The notes under the pieces were generated by a model. The model was not told the origin of the DNA, did not search any database, and saw nothing but the letters and a program-made list of their open reading frames with translations. A stretch of DNA of 64,000 nt from Chamaea fasciata (Eukaryota; Chordata; Aves; Passeriformes; Sylviidae). Location of the stretch: positions 116,831,083 to 116,895,082 of the forward strand of contig JARCOQ010000002.1 in NCBI GenBank assembly GCA_029207755.1. The letters run 5' to 3'. Shown in pieces: positions 47,301 through 59,300 of the stretch (its first letter is position 1; each line of letters begins with the position of its first letter). A program made the translations under genes and the position numbers.

Positions 47301-50300
47301 AAATGTCATAAACCTGCAGGAAACATGGGGACTTGCAGTAAGATGAATGAGAGTAGGAGTTTGACAAAGTACACAAATGGTCTGGAGAACATGGAATGAA
47401 ATGCAGTAGGGACATAAGTAATCCACTGCATTTGGATAGTATTAATCAATTCAAATACAGATGGAAGACAGCTACAGAATGTGAGTTCCTGACTCCCAGG
47501 TCTTAGTGAATAGCTCTTCCATAAGCTTGTTCATTTTCTTCCTGAATCCCTTCACATTTTCAGTATTGGCAGAGTCTTGTGGCAAGGAACTCTGTCGATA
47601 CCAAGAATCTTCAGGTACTTAAAGGAAGGTGTCAGTCAGATAGTTGGAAATACCCTATTCTCTGTGTCCAGAGGTCAGCAAAGGATGGATGGACAAGTTA
47701 GAAGAAATTAGAACAGAACACTCTGGTGGACTTCTGAAAAAGGCCATTTAGCCTCCAGAAGTGTATGCCTTTGAGAACAGTGAAGGTTAACTGTCCCTAG
47801 GACAGATACAGTTGTTGGGTTGCAGAGACAGAGTAGGCACTTTACAGTTTGCTTTGTTAATGATGTGGTTTTGGCTGAAAACATCAACAGGCCATAACTT
47901 ACCATATTCTGATGGGGTACAGAGGTATGATAATGCTTGCAGGTCATAAACTGGAACTTATTTCTGAGGATGGTGATCTGTGAGTCAGGTCCTGCTGTTT
48001 GCCAAGAGCCAGCATGTGCACTTTCAGGACTCAGTGCCGTTATACAGAAATGAAATCTGTTGAACAAACAAACCAACCAAGCTTTGGAAACCTGAGAATG
48101 GTTTTCTGATTGTGAGGGAAACCATTGAAATTCTATCAATGCAATGGTGCTTTCTTAGCCTAAAGTGAAAAATGTGTAAATGAGAGTCCTTTATGTTTGA
48201 TTTTGAATTAAAATCAGTGGTTCTAAAAAATTCTTTTTGAAGTAAGTATAATAAAGTTTTGTTGTAAGTGTAATAATTCTCTGAGAAATCTGTAGGTGAA
48301 ATTTGCATTAGGAATAATGGAGTTTTAGACCTGCAGTTACTGGATCAGGTGGCACTATCCCTTCATGGGTCATGTAGTGATGGGGATTTTCCTGTGCAAG
48401 TTCCAGAGAACTATAGCTGATGGACATAGCCTTGTGAGTGATTGCCTGTGGTTTTGATGTTCGTGTTTGTCTCTTTTGATCTCAGTATTGCAGCAGCACC
48501 ATCATTGTATCATTTTTGTCTCCCAGGAGCCATTACCTTTTCTGGAGAGGATTATAAATTACTGGGAGTGGATTTATCAGAGCTGTCTGAGCTGGAGAGA
48601 TTCCTGGAGGAAGCAGGACTGAACAATGAAATCCCCACCCTCTTCATCGCAGAGGTGGTGCTCACCTACATGGAGAGCCCCAGGTCAGCTGGGTTCTCCT
48701 CTCTTACCCAGTGGTAAAGGGAAAACAACAAGCTTCTTTCTGAGTACATCACCTTGGGCTCAGAGACCTTGAAACTAAAGCCTTGGGAATTCTGTGGCAT
48801 TCCAAATAGCACCCTATGTGGTAATTATGATGATGTAATTGATATCCACATGATATCCTAAAAGGATAAAGGAGGAAAAGGAAGGAAAAAAAGAAGAAAA
48901 ACCTCAAAAGAGCAATTTTGAAGTTTTTGTTCTTCTCATCCCCTGAATTGTCTGTGCAGATGGGGAGGAGATGTTCAGCACAGCACTCTCATTAGTGTCT
49001 TGCCACTTGTCAGGACGCCTTAATAGCAGCTTTATGGTGTTGCAGGAAGATACACTGCATCTGTCGTATGGTGAGTGGGCCCTCAATTTAATTTCTTATG
49101 CACAATCTCTCAACAGGTCAGATGCCTTGATCCAGTGGGCAGCAGAGCATTTCCCCCAGGCATGCTTCCTGCTGTATGAGCAGGTGCACCCAGAGGACCC
49201 CTTCGGGCATGTCATGCAGCAGCATTTCAGCCAGCTGAACACGGCGCTGCGCTCGCTGGCACAGTACCCTGACTGTGAGGCACAGCAGAGGCGCTTTCTG
49301 GGGAAGGTGAGCACCTGCAGCCCTAGGGCATGCATGCAGCAGGGTTTATCCGAGCAAGGTTGGAATACTAAGTGCTTGGTCACTTATGGGTTGAAGCAAA
49401 CAGGGCTGAGGCTGAGGTACTGCCTTCTCTAGCAGCATGATTCGTGCTTAGAAGGTGCTTCCAGCTAGCCTGCAGCCTACTGTCTTCTGTGGGATTAATG
49501 GGTTCCTCTGAGGCTTTAGATGTAATAAATTAAATTTTTCAGAACTTTACAGGTGAGAGATCTATTTTCACCAGTTTTTGTGATGCTCTTGCTTTAGCTA
49601 GACAGTCGTAGTGGCTCATGCAGGTGTTTAATTTAGGGTCTTTGTTTTCCTTTGGGTAGTGAGTTTCTGTCCTTCCAGAGGTGATAACTTTGAGGGATTT
49701 GTCTTTTAGGGCTGGAGTGAGTGCAGTGTCATGGATATGAATGAGTTTTTCACCCGTTGTATTCCAGAAGATGAGCAGCAAAGAGTGCAGACTCTGGAGC
49801 CTTTTGATGAGTATGAGGTAACCCTCTTTTATTCTGAAGATCAGGGACCTGGCTCTGATATCATAAGGTATTTGCCATTTCTTGTGATTGCAGTTCTGTA
49901 CAGAGCTGCTGAGGCACAGGTGTTCATGAAGGCAGAAAGGACCTTGGATCAGCTTAGGTAACACAGAGGCCGTGGGGAGCTCCTTGTGAAGCAGCATGGG
50001 AAGAAGACTCTCCTTGATCTTAGAAAAGCTGCGTGTTCCTTCCTTCCTGTGAGCAGTCTCTCGAGGAGACAGCTTGTCATAGCAAACTGCCTGGTAGTAT
50101 AAAAGAAGTTGTAGGTGCTAAAAGTTGGCATGGATTCAAAGGACAATTACTTTAATGAAAGAGAAATCCATTAAAGATTACTGAATACATAAATATATAC
50201 CCGATGTGCCGTTCCTGACTGCAGTTGGTTGAGAACGCAGATGCATTTTTACTGCTCTCTTCCATTTCCATAGACTACTTTAGTGTTTGTCATTTTTGGA

Positions 50301-53300
50301 TACAGATTACTAATTTTGGATATTTTTTCATCTGACTTTGTATAGCCATCCCTGTATTAATGATTGAAATTTAACTATAACTCTGTTCTTTGCCATTTTT
50401 TATGTCAACTGCTAGCAAAGTTTCCAACTATTTAAAGTCTAGAAGTGAAGATAATTGCAAGATAGGGAGTAACTTTGAGCTAAATGTCCTGTGGAATACT
50501 TACTAGAAGTTTCCCTTTTGATTTTATGGTTCTCTGTTTATAATTTTAGAAATCTAGTAACTGTAGTATGAAAACAATTGAATGTGCTTGAATTTATTTT
50601 GCCAACATGGTAGGATCTCCTCTGCTATGTGAATTCAAAAGTGGTGACTGAAAGTGGTGGCAGGTTTGCTAAGTGGTTTAGAAATGTCTGCTGGAATTGT
50701 AGGTCAAGGCCATTGCTCATACAGTGGAAGGTAAAGACTTGGTATTGTTTTCCTTACAGAGGAGGTTAATGTGCATGAGTCCAAGCTGGAAACGTGCACA
50801 GGAGTAAATGATGTGATAACAGAGAGCTCTACAATTAGCCTTTGAGAGAAAGATTAAGTAAGATCCAGGTCTTATTGTAAACAAGCTTGGTCAACTTAGG
50901 TAAGAAATGTAAAACAGACACCCAGTGTGGAGGGAGACTATTTTTAGAATAATTTGCTTAGGGTCTAATAGAGGATTCTTCAATTTTCAGTATTTGCGTT
51001 AATTTCCGGATGTCACTTTTCAAAAGACACTTCTTGCTTCTAATATGGGTGGGGGCAATGAAGCTTATCACAGGAGTTTTTGTGTCTTTTAAATTCCTGT
51101 TTATGCTTGCTAGTCATATAGTTGGCTGAATATATCCCACCCCACAGGAGTGAACATGCTCAATTCCCTAATGTCCATAAACACCAGAGTGAATTCTTAT
51201 TGCTGCTGGCTTCCTGTACATTTGTTTTGCTTGTGCTTCTGCCTCAGAATGTTTCCAAGACTGAAAATGATGTATTATTATCCAGCACACAGACCATGTT
51301 ACACCTTTTAACAGTTGTGATTTCTTTGGAATCACTTACATTCCATGAACTTTAAGAAACCTTAATCCCTCTGGTACAAAGACCTTGCTCTTTTTTTTAT
51401 GATAAGAACTGGGAAGCATAAAGGGAAGCTGATTCTAAAAAGGAAAACTTTCCCATGCAACATACAGTTAAGCTATGGGATGGATGTTGGGCATGTTAAA
51501 AGTTTATGTGAGTTCAAAGAGCAACTGAGTAGGTTCATGGATGAAAAATCCATCAAGGATTGTTCAATACAAAGACACAGCTTCTTGCTTAGATCATCCC
51601 TGGGCTGTACATTTTTGAAAGTTGGAGTGAGAGCGGTATTTACCCAGCAGTTCTTTCTCCAATTCAGCTTTACCCCTCTGATTTTGACCACTGCAAACAG
51701 TGCTAGGCAGGGTTGGTGTTTGATTTGGTCACCCTGGCTGTTCTGAGGTCCTTGCTGCTGATTGCTCTAAGATTTTGAAGGAATTGGTTGGTTTATTTGT
51801 CTTTTACTTTGGGCTTGCTACAGGAATGGCATCTGAAATGTTCTCATTACTTTGTGTTGGCTGCATCAAAGGGGATGGAACCTTCCTGGACTCCGTTTTT
51901 ACCCAGTGCAGGTACACACCAAGCAGTTTTCACAGTGTTCTTTTATCTCATGTAGGCATCTCTGAGAGGTTTTAGGAGACATTGAAATCCTGGAGGGGGC
52001 AGATGGGATGCTGCTGTCTGGTCGCTTTCTCCACTCCTCCTCAGTAGTTCTGCTGTCTAAACCAAGGCCAGGGCCGTGGCCTAACACTGCTGGTTCTGGT
52101 CAGTTCTTCAGTTCTTTTAGTTTATTGAACCTCTCAGTCCAAACAGCTTGTAATTTCTTATACATGAGCTCCTCGAGTGCATAGCTACAATGCCAGCCTA
52201 CCCTGCTCCTCCTCCTGTTTTTGGGATGTCCCTTTTGAATTTATTCCTGGTTGCCTTCACATACAGCTCTCTGAACCGTTCCTTTCTTCCAGCTCCCAAA
52301 AGGTTGTTCTGTTTTCTTTACTGCCCTGTCCAGCAGACCACTCAGGAGCCTGACATGAAGCTGTGCTTTGCTTTGTTATCCCTTGTGGGTGCAATTGTAT
52401 CTGTCAGATTTCTGTTTCTGAAATGCTTTTAAATCTATATGTCACTTTTTTAGATGGGAGAAAAATGGTACAGCTGGGCAAAATCCAAGACCAAGACTGT
52501 GATTCCAAGATAAAAAGGATGTGGTGGCACTAGTAGTTCAAGAAATTCCTGTTTTTAACTGCTTGCTTCCTTTTTCAGGGTAGAAAGCAGAAGGTTATTT
52601 TTAACCTGTTTTATGTCACTAGTGTTTACAGTACAGCACCACAAGTAGTTGTAGCTTCAAGAGAAAGTTGAAAACTGTGTTCTAGGGAGCAAGAAAAGCA
52701 GCTGAAAAAGGATAGGGCAGGATGGCATTCCTGAGGCCAGCAAGGCCACTGAATCCATGTGTTGTGTCTCAATTGGATTTGAAGATGTTGTAAAATTGAA
52801 GCTAAATGAATGTGGGTGTGATTGAATGTACTGTGTGATTGTCACTGGTCCCTAGGTTAAATCCTTGAAGGCTCCTAAAGGCATAGTGTCTATCCTTAAA
52901 TTAAGAAAAAAACCTAACATTTGATTAACATACTTTATTACAGTGAAGACATTTGATTAATTAGAGACAGGATTAGAGTCTTTCTGCTGCTGTCTCTGTT
53001 GTATTCAAAACTGATAGCAAAAGCCTTCCAAATCTGGTAAATTGTCCATGCTTAGATATATTTTACTGGGAATGCAAAAGATATGTCTCTAATATCAATA
53101 AATACCCCCAGTTATCCTCTCAGAGAGACTTGGGTACCAGTTCAAGAGAATGCAAGTACTAAATCTTCCAGAGAGATCTTGTTAAGAATATTTTGTGACA
53201 TGGCAAAACTCCTCTGTCTTTAAAAGATCAGTCTGTAAAAAGACATTTGAGCCCAAGGAGATGAAATTTCGTACTTCATCAAATCAGAGTCCTGTACAAA

Positions 53301-56300
53301 GCAATGATCAGTACAGGCAGTTTTTCTGATTATGGCATACAACAAATGGACTGCGAGCTGCTCCTCCTCCACTTCATCCTCTCTTACAACACAAGAATAA
53401 AGCCCTTGATTAAAACGAAGGAGACGCAGATTCCATACTGATTTAAAAAAACCCCAATGTGTAGGTGAGCCAGAGTGCTGTGCTGAAAGTTTGCCTCGTG
53501 CTAAGGGATATCATATTTAGAGAGAAGATTCTTAGATAACTGGAAATGCTCTCCCATAGTAGGATCATTGGAATTAACAGATTACTTGTCATGCTTCAGA
53601 ATGTTATTTCAGTGCTTCTGTGAAGGTAGGATCAAAATCTGGCAAGAAACTTTGAAATCAGCTTCCAGGTGTTTGTTCTTTTTCTGCTGTTCTTCGCTGT
53701 TCATGTAGCCAAATCTTGTCTTAATCAGACAGGTGCTCCTTTTGAAGGTACTGCAGTGATTCATATCTTGCTGCAGCAGTTTAGGATGCTGCACTCACTT
53801 GGCCAGTCTTACATCCACCCCATGAAAGCAGTCTCAGAATTGCAGGAGCTGAGTGAGCAGAGTAGAAGTCACAGTTGGTACAGTAGTAGTTTTAACCATT
53901 ACATCCTGATTTCTAGGGCATGTCAGATTATCTGTGTGCACCATCAATTGGCTTCTCAATTTTTTCTTCTTGAAAAGATGAGTGATCATCTTGAAAAAGT
54001 GACATGCTTAATCTTACTTAAAACGTAGTTCTTGGTTTGTATTTGTGCGTAAGTTCTTTGGTTCTCTTTGGCTTACAGTTCCCCGTCCTGCTGGTCCTGT
54101 TGGGATGGCTGGGAGTGTCCCTGCAGCAGTATGTGCAAGGCTCTCAGGAATTCCTGGCCTGAGACGTTACGGTCACCGCTCTGTTCTTATAAAACCCAAC
54201 GTGATTCTTACCACGGGAGGCTTTGGGGAGGAGGATGGACAGCACTGCCGCGTGAGAAATTTCCATGTGCTGAGTAAGCCAGCAGGCTACTGGGAAGCTG
54301 TCTGTGTGACACAGAATATTCCTGATAAAAGATGGGGTGAGTTCCCATACCGATGGCAAGTGCAGGGGGGATAACTTGGTGCTAAAAGTGAAAGAAAGTC
54401 TAGTGAAAAAGTGATGTCATGGCACAGTGATGCTGGCAGTCACAGCAGGTTCTGTTTGCTAAATGCTGAATCCTGCCCTTTGGTCACCACAACCCTAGGC
54501 AGCATCCCAGCTTGGGGGCAGGGTGACTGGAAAGCTGGAAAAGGAGCTGGGGGTTCTGTTTGACAGTGGTTGAACATGAACCCAGGTGGGCAAGAGGGCA
54601 AATGGCACCTGGCTGGTACCAGCCTAGTGTGGCCACAGGCCCAGAGCTGTGATTGTCCATCTCTGCTGGGCGCTGCGGAGATACTTGGAGTGCCGTGTCC
54701 AGGTCTGGGCCTCTTAACAGAGTGGCATTGAGGGGCTGGGGTCGTAGAATGGTTTGGGTTGGAAGGGACTTTAAAGATCATCTAGCTCCAACCCTCTGCC
54801 ATGGGCAGGGACACCTTCCAGTAGACCAGGTTAATCAGAGCCCCATCCAGCATGGTGTGGGACGCTTCCACACAAATGGCAGCCACTTCTCTGGGCAGCC
54901 TGTGCCAGGGCCTCACCACCTTCACAGAGAAAAATTTGTTCCCAATATCCCATCTAACTCTGCCCTCTGGCAGTGGGAAGCTATTCCCCTTGTCCTGTAA
55001 CTGCAGGCCCTTTTCCAAAGTCCCTCTCCAGCTCTCTTAGGAGTCTCTCTAGGCACTGGGAGGGGTGCTAAGGTCTGCCTGGAGCCTTTACTTCTCCAGC
55101 CTGAACAGCCCAGACTCTCAGCCTGGCTTCAGAACAGAGGGCCTTTAGCCCTGTGATCAAGCTAGTGTACTCTGAATTTTTTCCAACAGCTCCATGCCTT
55201 TATTGTGCTGGGGGCACCAGACCTGGATGCAGAACTCCAGGTGGGGTCTCAGAAAAGCGGCATAGAGGGTGAGCATCATCTCCCTCGACGTGCTGGCCAC
55301 ACGATGCAGCCTGGGACGTGGTTGACTTTCTTGGCTGTGAGCACATACTGCTGAGCCATACTGAACTTTTTGTCCACAGATGCCCCCAAGTCCTTCTCCC
55401 CAGACCTACTTTTGATACATTCTCTGTCCAGTCTGTATTTCTGCTGGGATTGCCCCAGCCCTGGTGCAGGACGTTGCCCTTGGTCCTGCTGAACTCCATG
55501 AGGCTGCCACAGCCCCACCTCCTCTGTTCAGGTCCCTCTGGATGCCCCTTCCTTTCCCTCCAGTGCATGACCACACCACACAGTTCCTTGTCGTCAGCAA
55601 ATGTGCTGGGGTTGCCCGTGATCCCACTGTCCATGTCACCAGCAGAGGTGTTAAATAGTGGTGGTCCCTATGGAGACCTGAAGAGCAGCACTCATCACTG
55701 GTCTCCATAAGGACACTGAGCTGGTGTCTGCAACTCTGTGAGTGAGGCCTTCCAGCCAATTCCTGATCCACTGAATGGTCCATCTGTCAAATCCACGTCT
55801 CTCCAGTTTAGAGACTGGCCGGGACAGTGTCAAATGCTTTGAACAAGTCCAGGTAGATGACATCTGTTGCTCTTCTCTCATCCACCGCTGCTGTAAGCTC
55901 ATTGTAGTAGTGGCCAAGGGAACTGGGCTGGGGGGCTCTGCCTGAAGAAAAGGAGGCTCGGGGGAAGATTCTCATTCTTTATGACTACCTGAAAGGAGGA
56001 CGTAGCTAGGTGGAGGTTGGCCTCTTCTCCCAGGAGACAAGGGATAGAAGAGGAGATGGCTTCAAGCTGTGCCAGGAGAGGTTTAGGTAGGATATTGAGA
56101 AAAATGTCTCTAACAAAAGGGTCATCCCTGCCTGGCATAGGCTACCCAGGGTAGTGGTGAAGTACACATCCCTGGAAGGATTTGAAAGCCATGTGAAAGT
56201 GGCTCCCGGGGACATGGTTTAGTTTTGGCTTTGAGAGTGCTGCAGGGATGGTTGGACTTTTTAATCTTTAAGAGTCTTTTCCAACTTAGGTGATAATAAA

Positions 56301-59300
56301 TTTCTTGGAAAAAACACCTGTGTGAACCATGACATTTTGTATCTCCACAGGTGAGAGGTTGTACCATACTGTGTCTTGTCTCTCAGACACTCTGGCCCTG
56401 GTGGTAGGAGGACGAACATCCCCATCGAGTGCAGGCTTGGGAATGTTGTGGCTGAAGTTCCCCAAAACCTGTAATGCTTCAGGCCCAGATGATGTTGCAG
56501 TGGAGCTTGTAAGTCTGCAGCCTGCTGCTGAAGCAGCACTTTTGCGTTGGAGACACAGCACAACTGAAATGACATTCAAAGGTAAAAAGCCTGGAAAGAG
56601 TGAAAATCACTGTATGTATGCAGGATCTTGCGCTTGACCTTGTTGAACTTCATGAAGTTCATGTTGACCACTCCTCAAGCCTGGCAGTAGGAAAGAAATT
56701 AAGAGGCCTAAATTAAGAGATCTCTTCTTGACACTTGACTCTTTATCCAGAAGTCCTTCAGAAGAAATGTTACTTTTCTGGTAACACTCAGTAGTTGTGA
56801 ACAGCTCTAGAATTAGGTCTTGCAATAGCAAGCTGAAGGTTGGTCTGTTAAAAGATCCTGGTTGTAAGGGGCAAAAACTTAACCAGTGGCATTGAGGAGC
56901 TGAAAGCAGTCCTTTCCTAGGGTGTCCCATTCCTGCAGCTGGCAGGGAACACTCCAAGAGGAGCAGAAGGGAATCGTTAAACAGTTGTTAGTCTAGTCTG
57001 GAGCACACTTTCCATTTGTGGAGCGGTGTTTAATTAACACTGCAGGATAGTTTAATGTTCAGCCTTCCAGTCAGAATTTTATATCAAAAAAGCAAATGCT
57101 AAATGGGTAATTTTTTATTAATAATTGACATTGAGTTTTGTCTTTGTCAGACTGTATTGTTTCATCTTATTTTTGCCTTGATATGGCTTTGTAGCTGAAG
57201 AAAGTGACCAACACTGGTGTTGTCTGCACAGTCCATTCTGGATCAGTGAAAGGACAGGGCACAGTGCAGTGAATGCATGTCCTCGACATCTACCTGAAAT
57301 ACTATTGCACCCTTTTTGTCAGCTTCCCTTCTGTGCAAACAGAAATTTTTGCTTTTGTGGCGTACCAGATTCTAACTCCTGTTACCAACTGGGTGTCTGT
57401 TTCCATAGGTGAGCAGTACCTGTTTGTGTATGGTGGCCGCTCTGCTCTGGTGCCTGTGCTCGGGGATTGGTATTTCCTGCACACCCCAGAACTCTCCTGC
57501 ACTGCGGTAAGAGTGTACTCCATGGCGATTAGAGTTAGAACTGACTTCTAAACAACCAGCTTTTTTGTCAGATACCGTCTCTGCAGAATAGTGGAGGTTG
57601 GAAGGGACGTCTGGAGGTCATCTAGTCCAGCACTCTTGCTTAAATCAGATCTGACTAGAGCAGGTTGCTCGGTATATTGTCCAGGTGGGATTATCTCCTT
57701 AGATGGAGACCCCACGATCTCTTTGGGCAACCTGTTCCAGTGCTTGACCACCCTGATAGAACAATATGAGGGGGGTTTATGTTGAAGTGTATTATTTTTC
57801 TATGTCAGTTTGTGCCCATTGCCCTGTAGCTGGATGCTACCAAGAACATATTGTCTCTGTCTTCTTTCACCTCTGCCATCATGGACTTGTCTGGCTGTGA
57901 GCTGGACGTTTTTGTGGAAGGGTACTGTTAGAGACAGTATAAAAAGCTTTGCTGCAGTCAAAACCACTTCCACATCTGCTGCTTTGCCTCAGTCAATTAG
58001 ATTGCTGAATGTGTCATGAAAGGAAATTGAGTGAAAGAGTGAAATACCCAAAGCTGATTGCTGAAAAAGTGGTGGACAGGGTGTGAAACAGCTATATAGA
58101 GGTATGCAGCAAGAATGACCAGGCCACATACCTCACAGGGGAAGGTTTTGAAAGTCTTCTAGCTGTTGAATCTGGAGAAGATTCAAGATAGAAATAAATC
58201 TTCTAATATCTAAAATACAGCTGCAAAGAAGACAAAAATTATTCTCCATTTTAACTTTGAGTAGTACAGGGAATTACCTGGACACTAAGGAAAGCTGTTT
58301 ATTGTGAAACCAGCTGAGTCTGCAGTAGACTGCCTAAAGAGGTGAGAAATTCTTGTTACTGCAGACTTTCAGAAATTATTATATAAACATCCATCCATCC
58401 AGATGATAACAGATACAGTTTTTTTTTTGTTTTAGGGAAAAGGTATGGACCAAGTGGCCTCCAAATTCTTCTCCATCACTTATTTGCTGTGATATTCATT
58501 TAATGCCTGATCTTAAAATTTTCCTTTAGTGCTTGCACTAAGGGTTTTCTTTCTGGATTCTAGTCCTGCAGCTGAGCCTTTTATTCTGCTCTGTGGTTTG
58601 AGCAACTGATCACCTGCTCTGCTGGTCACTGCATTAGTCCATGTGTTTCTAAACAAACTTGTGGTTCCCAGGTGTATGTTTTGAGCAGAAAGCAGCGTGC
58701 AAGAATGCAGATGAAGTTACCTCTAATAAATGTGTGGAAATAAACCCTTTAATACTGATTATATTAAATGTACAGAGACAGTGTAAATGGAAGCACGTAG
58801 CAGTCCCTAGAGGAACATGTGGAGAAGTTTGGGTGTCAAAAAACTCAGCCACACAGGAAAAGGCATTTAAAAGCCTGGACATTATGCAGATACTTAGTTT
58901 GGCAAACTTCAGCCTTGGACTTGTGTTTTTTTAGATTACTGTTGAGGGTCCGGTCCCAGAGAGCCGTCACTCTCACAGCGCCTGCAGCTGGAAAGGAGGT
59001 GTGCTGATCGCAGGAGGTCTGGGAGCAGCTGAGCAACCCTTGGGTTCAGTTTTCCTTCTGAGGGAGCTTGAGCATGGCTTTCAGTGGCAGACGATAGAGA
59101 CACACCCTCCTCTTGTCCCAAGGTAAGCAAAAGACATTCATAGCATCATAAAATTGTTTGATTAGGAAGGGACCTCTTAAAGGCCAACTAGTCCAACCTC
59201 CCTGCAATGAGTTTGGGGCATCTTCAACTAGACAGGTTGCTCAGAACATTCAGCAGAGAATCTTCAGCCTGTCTCTACCAGCCTCCCTTGCTAATGGAGT

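Noticed and set aside
54079..54120. Frame conflict between LCMT2 exons 7 and 8
   Set aside because: A first reading of exon 7 dropped a base. Recounting gives 88 nt with one base left over, which fits exon 8 exactly and restores LPSA-VPRPAG.
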